DNA of 64,000 nt from Aquimarina sp042434915 (GCF_042434915.1 NZ_CP170198.1:2356001-2420000), one strand, 5' to 3'. Positions 18,901 to 27,967 are shown, numbered from the stretch's first letter. Notes: a model not told the origin generated them from the sequence alone. Numbers and translations are program-made.

Positions 18901-19755
18901 ATGGCTTGGTTTAAAAGAACCCAAAAAGGTATACAAACAGCTACAGAGGACAAAAAAGATGTTCCCAAAGGCTTGTGGTACAAATCCCCTACTGGGAAAA
19001 TTGTAGATGCAGAACAATTAGAAAAAAACTTTTACGTAAGTCCAGAAGATGGATATCATGTACGTATTGGAAGTGCTGAATATTTTAAAATTTTGTTTGA
19101 CAACGATTTTAAGGAACTTGACACACATCTGACCTCCAAAGATCCTCTTAAATTTGAAGATAAGAAAAAGTATGTTGATCGACTTAAAGAAGCACATGAG
19201 AAAACAAATCTTAATGATGCTGTACGTACCGCTGTTGGTAAATCAGGAGGACATGATCTTGTAATTGCCTGTATGGATTTTGCATTTATAGGCGGTTCAA
19301 TGGGAAGTGTTGTTGGCGAAAAAATTGCAAGAGCTGCAAATTATTCTTTAGAACACAAGATCCCTTTGATGATCATATCCAAATCTGGAGGTGCACGAAT
19401 GATGGAAGCCGCTTTATCACTAATGCAACTTGCTAAAACATCTGCCAAGTTAGCCCAATTAGCCGATGCAGGGATTCCTTATGTATCCTTATGTACCGAT
19501 CCAACTACTGGAGGTACTACCGCTTCCTTCGCTATGTTAGGTGATATTAATATTGCAGAACCAGGTGCCTTAATCGGTTTTGCAGGTCCTAGAGTTGTTA
19601 GAGATACAACGGGTAAGGAATTGCCTGAAGGTTTTCAAACATCTGAATTTTTATTGGAGCACGGTTTTTTAGATTTCATCACACCGAGACACGAACTCAA
19701 GAATAGAGTTAACCTCTATCTTAATTTGATATTAAATCGCTCAATTGCGAATTAA
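18901..19755 (+). CDS. accD: Acetyl-CoA carboxylase carboxyltransferase subunit beta, without zinc ribbon
   Basis: A 284-residue crotonase-fold subunit that, with AccA, moves the carboxyl group from biotin on AccB to acetyl-CoA to form malonyl-CoA. Landmarks are IGGSMGSVVGEKI, SKSGGARMMEAALSLMQ, DPTTGGTTASFAMLGDI and EPGALIGFAGPRV. The N-terminal domain that in Escherichia coli carries a four-cysteine zinc ribbon (KCDSCG...CPKC) keeps its outline here (LWYKSPTGK ... VSPEDGYHVRIG) but has no cysteine at all in the first 100 residues. A strong terminator follows the stop. Confidence 0.95.
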   Translation: MAWFKRTQKGIQTATEDKKDVPKGLWYKSPTGKIVDAEQLEKNFYVSPEDGYHVRIGSAEYFKILFDNDFKELDTHLTSKDPLKFEDKKKYVDRLKEAHEKTNLNDAVRTAVGKSGGHDLVIACMDFAFIGGSMGSVVGEKIARAANYSLEHKIPLMIISKSGGARMMEAALSLMQLAKTSAKLAQLADAGIPYVSLCTDPTTGGTTASFAMLGDINIAEPGALIGFAGPRVVRDTTGKELPEGFQTSEFLLEHGFLDFITPRHELKNRVNLYLNLILNRSIAN

Positions 19756-19766
19756 CTAATTAAGTC

Positions 19767-19803
19767 AAAACTCCCAATAGTGCCTTTACTATTGGGAGTT
19801 TTT
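19767..19803 (+). terminator. Terminator after accD
   Basis: A perfect 15-bp stem (19767-19781 with 19788-19802), 6-nt loop, followed by T's. Confidence 0.85.
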
Positions 19804-20583
19804 ATAAATGATTATAATTTTTCTAGCTCCCTACACCTAGGGTGAACTAATTCACTCTAACCGCTTGGGAAATTGCAACAACTCAACATCCTTCCAAAAC
19901 GAATCTTCACTTAAATGTATACTTTTTTAAAAAACCCATATACATTTTGAAGAATTGAGCGCACGGTCTCTTATTGACTACCTTTTGAAACTTTAAAACC
20001 CTACTATATAATTCTCGTATTATTTTTAGTCTTTTCAGTATTAATACCACCAAACGCACCATTGAGATACTCAAGCTCCAAGATTATTATTTTAACTAAA
20101 AAAATAGCAATTAAAATACTAGTACATTTGATGATACCTAAGAAATAACTTCTTCAGATTACGGTTGATTGTTAAAGTTAGTAAGTCCAACCTCATCTTT
20201 AAAAGTATTTATAGTGCTGCAAAATATACAGATGCGTATGAAAATTTATAGCAAACAGCTTTAAATCTATAGCAAATTCGACTTAAAAAACACAATTGAA
20301 AGCATTAGCAGCATTAAAAACAAAATTTTAAGTGTCTAGAATTTTAAAATACCAAAATACTTTAAATGCAATTACCCTTTTATCAATATTAGTCACTAGC
20401 CTTAATGATTGCATATGTTACTATCCCAGTGGTTTTGCATGAAAAGAAAAAAACAAACCATCTCTTACGATAAAACTATTATCTGGTATCTAAAGTAAAG
20501 TAAACTGACACCCTAGGTTTTGAATAAAAGTTTAAAGCATAATGATTTTTAAGTCACAAAAAGCTTTTCTATCTAAAAAATAC
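19804..20583. other. Gene-free spacer upstream of rpsO
   Basis: About 780 bp of AT-rich sequence with stops in all frames. No gene, tRNA or clear repeat was found; only the rpsO promoter at its right end can be assigned. It may hold decayed sequence. Confidence 0.5.
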
Positions 20584-20591
20584 TATATTTG
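20584..20591 (+). promoter_or_regulatory. Candidate -7 promoter box of rpsO
   Basis: TATATTTG matches the consensus exactly, 54 nt before the rpsO ATG. The in-frame TTG at 20589 lies inside this box, so it cannot be the translation start. Confidence 0.6.
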
Positions 20592-20645
20592 CACGCTAAT
20601 AACGTAAGGTTATTTATACATAAAAATCATTTAAAGAATATTGGA

Positions 20646-20915
20646 ATGTATTTAACAAAAGAAGTTAAAGAAGAAATTTTTTCAAAGCACGGTAAAAGTA
20701 AAAACGATACTGGTTCTGCCGAAGGTCAAATCGCGTTGTTTACGCATAGAATTGCTCACTTAACAGAGCACCTTAAAAAGAATCGTAAAGATTTTAATAC
20801 AGAACGTGCTCTAGTAATGCTAGTTGGTAAACGTAGAGATCTTCTTGATTATTTAAAGAAGAAAGATATCTTGAGATATCGTGCTATTGTAAAAGAATTA
20901 GGATTAAGAAAATAA
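20646..20915 (+). CDS. rpsO: 30S ribosomal protein S15
   Basis: The ATG at 20646 gives 89 residues, the normal length of S15. Typical segments are TGSAEGQIALFTHRIAHLTEHL, split here as SAEGQIALFTHRI and HLTEHLKKN, plus LVGKRRDLLDYLKK. S15 binds the central domain of 16S rRNA early in 30S assembly. It is followed by a strong terminator and then pnp; the rpsO-pnp order is widely conserved in bacteria. Longer in-frame starts fall within the promoter. Confidence 0.97.
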   Translation: MYLTKEVKEEIFSKHGKSKNDTGSAEGQIALFTHRIAHLTEHLKKNRKDFNTERALVMLVGKRRDLLDYLKKKDILRYRAIVKELGLRK

Positions 20916-20918
20916 TCG

Positions 20919-20947
20919 AAAAAGAGAGGCTGCACGCCTCTCTTTTT
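20919..20947 (+). terminator. Terminator after rpsO
   Basis: A 12-bp stem (20919-20930 with 20936-20947), 5-nt loop, ending in T's four bases after the stop. Confidence 0.85.
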
Positions 20948-21008
20948 AATTATAAAGAGTATTTTAAAAAAATCATAACTATATTACGTTATGAATGCCT
21001 TAGTTTTT

Positions 21009-21070
21009 CATTGGTCGCACACAACTACAACAACACAACCTTGTCCGCCCGAGTAAGACGGAAACCAATG
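21009..21070 (+). promoter_or_regulatory. Possible structured leader of pnp
   Basis: Closing arms 21009-21015 and 21064-21070 are complementary (7 bp), with an inner TCCG/CGGA stem at 21044-21047 and 21059-21062. The stretch is richer in G and C than other spacers here. PNPase controls its own leader in Escherichia coli; a comparable role here is only inferred. Confidence 0.3.
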
Positions 21071-21132
21071 TTTAATTACATCTATATAAACCAATATCAT
21101 AAACTTATATAGATTAAGAATCAAAAAATAAT

Positions 21133-23325
21133 ATGATTCCAAAAGTTTACAAAGAGGTCATTGACCTAGGAGACGGTAGAGAAATCTCTATTGAAACTGG
21201 AAAATTAGCAAAGCAAGCCCACGGATCTGTAGTTGTACAGTCTGGAAATTGCATGATGCTATGTACTGTAGTATCTAACTACAAACAAAGTGATGTTGAT
21301 TTTTTACCATTAACGGTAGATTATCGTGAAAAATTTGCGGCATCAGGACGTTATCCTGGTGGTTTCTTTAAAAGAGAAGCTAGACCAAGTGATGGTGAAG
21401 TACTAACGATGCGATTAGTGGACAGAGTACTGCGTCCACTCTTTCCAAAAGATTATCATGCCGAGACTCAAGTAATGATTCAATTAATGTCTCATGATGA
21501 AAATGTTATGCCAGATGCCATGGCTGGTTTGGCTGCATCTGCTGCAATTCAGTTATCTGATTTTCCTTTTGAGTGTGCAATCTCAGAAGCTCGTGTAGGT
21601 CGTATTGATGGTAAATTTATAATCAATCCGACGCGTGCTCAATTATTAGAATCTGACATCGATATGATGATCGGTGCATCAGCAGATTCTGTTATGATGG
21701 TTGAAGGAGAGATGAAAGAAATCTCTGAAGAAGAAATGGTGGAAGCTATTAAATTTGCGCACGAAGCCATTAAAGTTCAATGTGCCGCACAAATACGATT
21801 AGCAGAAGCTTTCGGAAAAAAAGAGACTCGCGAGTATGAGCCAGAGCGTGAAGATGAAGCTCTCGCAAAGAAAATTCACGATATGGCATATGATAAAGTA
21901 TATGCTATCGCTAAGGCTGGTTCTTCTAAAAAAGAAAGAAGTAATTCCTTTTCGGACATAAAAGAAGAAATAAAAGCAACTTTTACAGAAGAGGAATTGG
22001 AAGATTTTGGAGACTTAGTTTCTAAATATTATGCAAAAGCTGAAAAAGCTGCTATACGCGATTTGACCTTAAATGAAGGATTACGTTTAGATGGTCGTAA
22101 GACTGATGAGATCAGACCTATCTGGTGTGAAGTTGATTATTTACCTTCGACACATGGTTCTGCCATATTTACCAGAGGTGAAACACAAGCTTTAGCTACA
22201 GTTACACTAGGAACATCAAGAGAAGCAAATCAAATTGATATGCCATCGTATGAAGGTGAAGAAACATTTTATTTGCACTATAATTTCCCACCTTTCTCAA
22301 CGGGAGAAGCCCGACCAATTAGAGGTACCTCAAGAAGAGAAGTTGGTCATGGTAACTTAGCACAAAGAGCACTTAAAGGCATGATTCCTTCAGATTGTCC
22401 ATATACTGTACGTGTAGTTGCAGAAGTACTAGAATCCAACGGTTCTTCTTCTATGGCTACGGTATGTTCTGGTACTATGGCATTAATGGATGCGGGTATT
22501 CAGCTCAAAAAACCAGTATCAGGTATTGCCATGGGATTAATTTCTGATGGAGAAACTGGTAAATATGCTGTACTTTCTGACATTCTGGGTGACGAAGATC
22601 ATTTAGGAGATATGGATTTCAAGGTTACAGGTACAGCAGATGGTATTACTGCATGTCAAATGGATATTAAAGTTAAAGGGCTTTCTTATGAGATTCTAGT
22701 AAATGCCTTAAAACAAGCCTCTAACGGTAGAATTCACATTTTAAGTAAATTAACTGATACTATTGATACTCCTAATACAGATGTAAAAGCTCATGCACCA
22801 AAAATGGTTACAAGAACCATTCCTGGAGATTATATCGGAGCTTTAATTGGTCCTGGTGGTAAAGTGATTCAAGAATTACAAAAAGCTACAGGAACTACAA
22901 TCGTTATCAACGAGGTAGACGAACAAGGCCAAGTTGAAATTTTGGGAACTGACCAAGAAGGTATTGATGCTGTATTGGCTAAAATTGATTCTTTATTATT
23001 TAAACCTCAAGTGGGAAGTGTATACGAAGTTAAGGTAATTAAAATGCTTGATTTTGGAGCTGTTGTTGAGTATATGGATGCACCTGGTAATGAAGTACTC
23101 CTGCATGTTTCAGAATTAGCGTGGGAACGCACAGAGAATGTAAGTGATGTCGTAAACATGGGTGATATTTTTGACGTGAAGTATTTTGGAGTAGATCCAC
23201 GTACCCGTAAAGAGAAGGTATCGCGTAAAGCTTTACTCCCTAGACCTCCTAGACCAGAAGGTGATGATAAACCAAGAGGCGACAGAAAACCTCGACAAGA
23301 TAGAGATCGTAAAGACAGTAAGTAA
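21133..23325 (+). CDS. pnp: Polyribonucleotide nucleotidyltransferase (PNPase)
   Basis: A 730-residue phosphorolytic 3'-5' exoribonuclease that degrades mRNA to nucleoside diphosphates. Domain order: first RNase PH-like domain (from residue 10, KFAASGRYPGGFFKREARP), helical linker, second RNase PH domain with IFTRGETQALATVTLG and the catalytic DILGDEDHLGDMDFKVTGT, then a KH domain (IGALIGPGGKVIQELQ) and an S1 domain (GSVYEVKVIKMLDFGAVVE). The C-terminus ends in a basic Arg/Lys/Asp tail rich in RPP and DRK, probably an RNA- or partner-binding tail. No Shine-Dalgarno is present. Confidence 0.98.
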   Translation: MIPKVYKEVIDLGDGREISIETGKLAKQAHGSVVVQSGNCMMLCTVVSNYKQSDVDFLPLTVDYREKFAASGRYPGGFFKREARPSDGEVLTMRLVDRVLRPLFPKDYHAETQVMIQLMSHDENVMPDAMAGLAASAAIQLSDFPFECAISEARVGRIDGKFIINPTRAQLLESDIDMMIGASADSVMMVEGEMKEISEEEMVEAIKFAHEAIKVQCAAQIRLAEAFGKKETREYEPEREDEALAKKIHDMAYDKVYAIAKAGSSKKERSNSFSDIKEEIKATFTEEELEDFGDLVSKYYAKAEKAAIRDLTLNEGLRLDGRKTDEIRPIWCEVDYLPSTHGSAIFTRGETQALATVTLGTSREANQIDMPSYEGEETFYLHYNFPPFSTGEARPIRGTSRREVGHGNLAQRALKGMIPSDCPYTVRVVAEVLESNGSSSMATVCSGTMALMDAGIQLKKPVSGIAMGLISDGETGKYAVLSDILGDEDHLGDMDFKVTGTADGITACQMDIKVKGLSYEILVNALKQASNGRIHILSKLTDTIDTPNTDVKAHAPKMVTRTIPGDYIGALIGPGGKVIQELQKATGTTIVINEVDEQGQVEILGTDQEGIDAVLAKIDSLLFKPQVGSVYEVKVIKMLDFGAVVEYMDAPGNEVLLHVSELAWERTENVSDVVNMGDIFDVKYFGVDPRTRKEKVSRKALLPRPPRPEGDDKPRGDRKPRQDRDRKDSK

Positions 23326-23340
23326 TACCGCCTCTTATAT

Positions 23341-23374
23341 AAAAAAATGCCGCTAAAAATTAGCGGCATTTTTT
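23341..23374 (+). terminator. Terminator after pnp
   Basis: A perfect stem (23341-23355 with 23361-23374) with 5-nt loop; T-run in the right arm. Confidence 0.85.
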
Positions 23375-23512
23375 CTTTAAAACCTATTCATAAACAAAAT
23401 GATATGTATTTAATTTTATTTTTTATGTAGATTATCTAAAAAAATGTAACATTTTAAAACCTTCTTACGTATAACTAAATAAAAGCCCTAATATTCACAA
23501 AATTAAATTTCG

Positions 23513-23517
23513 AGGAG
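23513..23517 (+). promoter_or_regulatory. Strong Shine-Dalgarno of rpoD
   Basis: AGGAG with a 7-nt spacer before the ATG. This is close to ideal for bacteria in general but exceptional in this window, where other genes have plain A-rich leaders. Confidence 0.7.
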
Positions 23518-23524
23518 AAGATAG

Positions 23525-24388
23525 ATGAGACAACTTAAGATTACGAAGCAAGTAACAAATCGTGAAACTGCTTCGCTAGACAAGTATTTGCAAGAAATAG
23601 GTAAAGTAGATCTTATTACGGCAGATGAAGAAGTAGAATTAGCACAGCGAATTAAAGCTGGCGATGAAAGAGCACTTGAAAAATTAACCAAAGCCAATTT
23701 ACGTTTCGTTGTTTCTGTTGCAAAGCAATATCAAAACCAAGGTTTAACACTTCCAGATTTAATTAATGAAGGTAACTTAGGACTAATCAAGGCAGCAAAA
23801 CGTTTTGATGAAACAAGGGGGTTTAAATTTATATCGTATGCAGTATGGTGGATCCGTCAATCTATTCTACAAGCTTTAGCCGAGCAATCTCGTATTGTAC
23901 GATTACCGCTAAACAAGATCGGATCTATTAATAAAATTAATAAAACTTATGCCTTTTTGGAACAATCTCATGAGCGTCCACCAAGTGCAGAAGAGATCGC
24001 CAAAGAGCTAGATATGACTATCAATGACGTAAAAGAATCCATGAAAAATTCTGGTCGTCATGTAAGTATGGATGCTCCGTTGGTCGAAGGGGAAGATTCT
24101 AATCTTTATGATGTACTTAATTCTGGAGAATCACCAAATCCTGATAGATCTTTATTACATGAGTCTTTACGAACTGAAATAGAACGCGCTTTGGAAACGT
24201 TGACACCTCGAGAGGCTGATGTTATCCGTTTATATTTTGGTCTTGGAGACCAACACCCAATGACTTTAGAAGAAATCGGAGAGACTTTTGACCTTACACG
24301 AGAGCGTGTACGCCAAATTAAAGAAAAAGCTATTCGTAGGTTAAAACATACGTCAAGAAGTAAAATCTTAAAAACTTATTTGGGATAA
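23525..24388 (+). CDS. rpoD: Primary RNA polymerase sigma factor RpoD (sigma-70)
   Basis: At 287 residues this is the short Bacteroidota housekeeping sigma factor, without region 1.1. Region 1.2 is DKYLQEIGKVDLITADEEVE, region 2 includes the core-binding DLINEGNLGLIKAAKRF and the promoter-melting FKFISYAVWWIRQSI, region 3 follows from about 140, and region 4 has the -33 recognising helix-turn-helix (TLEEIGETFDLTRERVRQIK). It should read the TTG/TAnnTTTG promoters found across this window. It stands alone between two terminators and has a strong Shine-Dalgarno, unlike its neighbours. Confidence 0.97.
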   Translation: MRQLKITKQVTNRETASLDKYLQEIGKVDLITADEEVELAQRIKAGDERALEKLTKANLRFVVSVAKQYQNQGLTLPDLINEGNLGLIKAAKRFDETRGFKFISYAVWWIRQSILQALAEQSRIVRLPLNKIGSINKINKTYAFLEQSHERPPSAEEIAKELDMTINDVKESMKNSGRHVSMDAPLVEGEDSNLYDVLNSGESPNPDRSLLHESLRTEIERALETLTPREADVIRLYFGLGDQHPMTLEEIGETFDLTRERVRQIKEKAIRRLKHTSRSKILKTYLG

Positions 24389-24449
24389 CTTCCTAGTACC
24401 GTTAACTAACAGTTTATAATATAACTGTTCGTTTTTTGATTGATGAATG

Positions 24450-24478
24450 ACCTCCGGCTGATTACCGGAGGTTTTTTC
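24450..24478 (+). terminator. Terminator after rpoD
   Basis: A GC-rich 8-bp stem (24450-24457 with 24465-24472), 7-nt loop, T-run directly after. Confidence 0.85.
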
Positions 24479-24547
24479 TTTTCATACTTTTTTGGACCCA
24501 GCCCTTTAATTTGATAACTATATTTTCCTTTATCCTAACATAAATCC

Positions 24548-24555
24548 TACTTTTG
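24548..24555 (+). promoter_or_regulatory. Candidate -7 promoter box of rpe
   Basis: TACTTTTG, exact match, 21 nt before the ATG at 24577. It overlaps an in-frame TTG at 24553, which is therefore not the start. Confidence 0.55.
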
Positions 24556-24576
24556 CAAAAAAACAACACAACACAT

Positions 24577-25236
24577 ATGGATTCAAAAATAATTGCACCT
24601 TCTGTTCTTGCCGCAGATTTTGCTAACCTACAACGAGATATCGAAATGATCAATAACAGTGAAGCTGATTGGTTTCATATCGATATTATGGACGGTGTTT
24701 TCGTTCCCAATATCTCTTTTGGAATGCCTGTTTTAAGAGATATTGTAAAACATGCTAAAAAAACCATCGACGTTCATTTAATGATTGTAGATCCCGATCG
24801 TTACATAAAAACATTTGCTAATCTGGGAAGTGATATTCTAACTGTACACTATGAAGCTTGCACACATCTACATCGCACATTACAAGCGATTAAAGCAGAA
24901 GATATGAAAGCAGGCGTAGCTATTAACCCTCATACTAACGTAAGTTTACTTGAGGACGCCATTAAAGACATTGATTTAGTGTGTATCATGAGTGTCAACC
25001 CTGGTTTTGGTGGACAATCATTTATAGAAAACACTTATAAGAAAGTAAGTAAATTGAAAGAAATAATCACGAGAAATAATGCAGCTACAAAGATTGAGAT
25101 TGACGGAGGTGTTACCGATAAAAATGCAAAAAAACTTATAGAAGCTGGTGCTGACGTACTAGTAGCAGGTAGTTTCGTTTTTAAAAGTGATGATCCAAAA
25201 CAAACTATTTTAAATTTGAAAAATAGTATTGCTTGA
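24577..25236 (+). CDS. rpe: Ribulose-phosphate 3-epimerase
   Basis: A 219-residue TIM-barrel enzyme that interconverts ribulose 5-phosphate and xylulose 5-phosphate in the pentose phosphate pathway. Typical motifs: APSVLAADFANL at the start, FHIDIMDGVFVPNISFG with metal and acid-base Asp, DVHLMI, VNPGFGGQSF and EIDGGV. The ATG at 24577 matches the family N-terminus. Its TGA overlaps the ATG of ypdA (TGATG), so the two are translationally coupled in one operon. Confidence 0.97.
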   Translation: MDSKIIAPSVLAADFANLQRDIEMINNSEADWFHIDIMDGVFVPNISFGMPVLRDIVKHAKKTIDVHLMIVDPDRYIKTFANLGSDILTVHYEACTHLHRTLQAIKAEDMKAGVAINPHTNVSLLEDAIKDIDLVCIMSVNPGFGGQSFIENTYKKVSKLKEIITRNNAATKIEIDGGVTDKNAKKLIEAGADVLVAGSFVFKSDDPKQTILNLKNSIA

Positions 25237-26210
25237 TGTCTACCCTATCACAACAAGATGTCATTATTATCGGAGGTGGACCTATTGGTATTGCCTGTGC
25301 ACTTGAAGCACAAAAACGCGGAATTACATCGCTCATTATAGAAAAAGGGCCAATCGTGAATTCGTTGTTTAACTATCCCGTTACTATGCAATTTTTCTCT
25401 TCTTCAGAGAAATTAGAAATTGGAGATGTTCCTTTTATAAGTAATGAGGTCAAACCTAAACGAGATGAAGCTCTCGAATATTACAGAAGAATTGTTACTT
25501 CAAATAATTTAAATATTCATCTCTTTGAAGAAGTTATACATGTTCAAAAAAACGCAGAATTATTTCAGGTAAAAACAAATAAAACTAAATATCAAGCCAA
25601 AAATGTAATTGTTGCAACAGGTTTTTATGATATCCCAAATTTAATGAATGTACCTGGAGAAAAATTACCCAAAGTTGCTCACTATTATAAAGATCCTCAC
25701 TTTTATGCAAAACAACGAGTTGCAGTTATAGGCGCCAGTAATTCTTCGGTAGATGCAGCTTTAGAATGCTATCGTAAAGGTGCAGATGTCACCATGATTA
25801 TACGAGGCAATGCTATTGGTGATCGGGTTAAATATTGGGTTAAACCTGATATTGAGAATAGAATTAAAGAAGGGAGTATCAAAGCTTTTTACAACGCCAA
25901 TGTAGTTGAAATTCTTCCTGATAAAATAACCTTTATTACCTCCACCAAAAAACATGTATTAGAAAATGATTATGTGTTAGCACTTACAGGATACAGACCA
26001 AATTTTGAATTTCTTAAACGTATTGGTATCGAACTATCAAATGATGAGAAGTTACATCCTGTATATAATAAAAATACTATGGAATCTAATATTCCTAACT
26101 TGTATTTGGCGGGTGTCATTTGTGGCGGAATGGATACACATCTTTGGTTTATTGAAAATTCAAGAATTCATGCTGATTTAATACTACGGGATATTTCAAG
26201 CAAACTTTAA
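25236..26210 (+). CDS. ypdA: YpdA-family putative bacillithiol disulfide reductase
   Basis: A 324-residue flavoprotein. It has an N-terminal FAD-binding motif (VIIIGGGPIGIACALEA), a second dinucleotide motif for NADPH (VAVIGASNSSVDAALE) and YpdA signatures such as YPVTMQFFS and GGMDTHLWFIENSR. It looks like thioredoxin reductase but lacks the CxxC redox pair. In Staphylococcus and relatives YpdA uses NADPH to recycle oxidised bacillithiol; many Bacteroidota make bacillithiol, so this role is likely. It overlaps rpe by one base. The in-frame TTG one codon upstream is disfavoured because ATG gives the coupled TGATG arrangement. Confidence 0.9.
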   Translation: MSTLSQQDVIIIGGGPIGIACALEAQKRGITSLIIEKGPIVNSLFNYPVTMQFFSSSEKLEIGDVPFISNEVKPKRDEALEYYRRIVTSNNLNIHLFEEVIHVQKNAELFQVKTNKTKYQAKNVIVATGFYDIPNLMNVPGEKLPKVAHYYKDPHFYAKQRVAVIGASNSSVDAALECYRKGADVTMIIRGNAIGDRVKYWVKPDIENRIKEGSIKAFYNANVVEILPDKITFITSTKKHVLENDYVLALTGYRPNFEFLKRIGIELSNDEKLHPVYNKNTMESNIPNLYLAGVICGGMDTHLWFIENSRIHADLILRDISSKL

Positions 26211-26214
26211 ATTA

Positions 26215-26242
26215 AAAGGCGCAAATTCTAGTTTGCGCCTTT
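26215..26242. terminator. Bidirectional terminator between ypdA and the Bax inhibitor gene
   Basis: A perfect 11-bp stem (26215-26225 with 26232-26242), 6-nt loop, A's on the left and T's on the right, between two convergent genes. Confidence 0.8.
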
Positions 26243-26264
26243 GATTTATAGACTTTACGGGATT

Positions 26265-26975
26265 CTAATCTCCACTTAAACGAGTCAGAATGCTTAAAAC
26301 ATACCAAAACAATAACATTAAGGAAGCAAACAATCCAAGAGATGCTCCTACATACTGATCTTCGGTATATCGATTCATCATGTTAGAAGTCTGATACAAT
26401 ATTGACCCAGATGCCAGCACTACCATACCTACGCTAAACCACAATCCTAAATTAAAGCCAAAGATCATTCCTGCAACGATAAGACCAATAGCAATAAAAA
26501 AACCTATGGCTAAAATCGATTTAAGAAAAGAAAAATCTTTTTTTGTAAACAGTACGATCGCAGATAACCCAGTAAATAAAGACAATGTTAAAATAGCCGC
26601 CTGATTGAGAATTGCTCCTCCTCCATTCGCTGCTATCATCATGGCTATAAATATTAATGGAATAAAAATAAATGCTTCGGCTATAACATACACTAGTAAA
26701 GCCAAATATTGATTCCCTCTATTATGGCTGTGAATTGCCATTTTCTCGGCATAGTTGGTAACTAACATAAATCCTCCCAGTAAAATTAACCAAGACCAAC
26801 CTTGCGTTAAGGATAGGGCAAATTCTACAATAACTGGAATCTGAAGAAACGCTGATTCGACTATGATAAATAACAAAACTGCCATAGCCAAATGAGAGTA
26901 CGTCTTCTTGTAGAAAGCCACGCGTCTATCTTCAGTTAAAGCATTAACCGTAATTGTTTGTTTAAATTCTTCCAT
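26265..26975 (-). CDS. Bax inhibitor-1/YccA family membrane protein
   Basis: A 236-residue integral membrane protein with seven hydrophobic segments after a short cytoplasmic N-terminus (about residues 1-25). The pattern with FIFIPLIF, AAILTLSLFTGLSAIVLFTK and a final YVGASLGLFASLMLLFWYVL fits the BI-1/YccA (UPF0005) family. Members conduct or leak calcium in pH-dependent manner or interact with FtsH in enterobacteria; the function here is not known. It is the last gene of a minus-strand run with the MtfA-like peptidase (54 nt upstream). Confidence 0.9.
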   Translation of the reverse strand: MEEFKQTITVNALTEDRRVAFYKKTYSHLAMAVLLFIIVESAFLQIPVIVEFALSLTQGWSWLILLGGFMLVTNYAEKMAIHSHNRGNQYLALLVYVIAEAFIFIPLIFIAMMIAANGGGAILNQAAILTLSLFTGLSAIVLFTKKDFSFLKSILAIGFFIAIGLIVAGMIFGFNLGLWFSVGMVVLASGSILYQTSNMMNRYTEDQYVGASLGLFASLMLLFWYVLSILTRLSGD

Positions 26976-27029
26976 AAAAAATAAATTATACTAGTAAAGA
27001 TACAATTCTACTTAGAATTGTATCTAATG

Positions 27030-27893
27030 TTATTCAAAATATCGAAAATTGAGCATCTTCATAACATACCTATAAATTTCGGGAAAATGATCCTTTAATT
27101 TTTGCGGCGTTTCCATAAAAACCTCAACCAAAACAGCTATAAATTCAAATTTATTTGTGTAGGCATACGATCGCAATACTTTAGAATCAACAATCTGATT
27201 CCTAATCTTTTCGGAAGACAAATACGCCTCTAATTCCAAAAAAGTATCATAAAATAACTCAGAATTTATATCACTTTTTCGAATCGCATTATAATGTATC
27301 ACATGGGTTAATTCGTGAATTCCAAGATGTACACCACTATATTTATCCAAACGAGTTTTCTCAAATTGATTCCAAGACATCACTAAGGCTTTAGAGCCTG
27401 GATTGAATTCTCCATAGTTTTCAGAGCCATTCAATACCGAATAAAAAGAATCTGGATACAAAATTATTGTTTGTAATCGTTCTAGTATATAGTGCCGCAT
27501 TCCGAATGTTAACTGTACTGCTAACATGGCTATCAATAAGCGCATCTCTAATGTTATATGAAGACCTTCTCTTCCTACAAAAGTGGTATTATCCAAAAAA
27601 GTAGCAACTCTATGCTCAAAATATCGTTTTTTTCTTTCGCTTAGCACATTATATACTTCATTTACGCTTAATAACTTCTTTTCTTTGGATGATAGTTTTT
27701 TTAATCTGAAATAAAAGTGAGTGTAAAAAGGTTTTTTATAGTATTTTACATAGATAGTTTCTAAATATCTTAGAATATAATAAACACATATCGATAGCAT
27801 CATTACAGTGAACACCACCCCCCAGAAAGGTGTAATTGGTGGTTCGGCATCCTCTTTCTGTTGAGAAACAATTTGTAGTAATAGTAAAATCAA
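27030..27893 (-). CDS. Membrane-anchored zinc peptidase, MtfA-like
   Basis: A 287-residue protein with one strong N-terminal membrane segment (about residues 22-45) and a soluble peptidase domain. The metal-binding HELTH motif is at residues 193-197, with Glu in the later ELEAYLS segment a possible third ligand. This is the MtfA/DUF980 zincin family; enterobacterial MtfA is a cytoplasmic peptidase linked to glucose uptake control through Mlc. The membrane anchor and the absence of any Mlc link suggest a different role here. It lies between the symporter and Bax-inhibitor genes on the same strand. Confidence 0.85.
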   Translation of the reverse strand: MILLLLQIVSQQKEDAEPPITPFWGVVFTVMMLSICVYYILRYLETIYVKYYKKPFYTHFYFRLKKLSSKEKKLLSVNEVYNVLSERKKRYFEHRVATFLDNTTFVGREGLHITLEMRLLIAMLAVQLTFGMRHYILERLQTIILYPDSFYSVLNGSENYGEFNPGSKALVMSWNQFEKTRLDKYSGVHLGIHELTHVIHYNAIRKSDINSELFYDTFLELEAYLSSEKIRNQIVDSKVLRSYAYTNKFEFIAVLVEVFMETPQKLKDHFPEIYRYVMKMLNFRYFE

Positions 27894-27967
27894 TGCTTTG
27901 TTTTATTGTACAAAATACTATTTTTATTTTGGATACTATTGATAACCTTTATTACTAATGCAATTAA

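Noticed and set aside
19804..20583. Possible tRNA or known small RNA in the spacer before rpsO
   Set aside because: No T-loop consensus, cloverleaf or strong hairpin could be found by eye.
25236..26210. Thioredoxin reductase for the flavoprotein after rpe
   Set aside because: No CxxC redox motif; YpdA signatures fit better.
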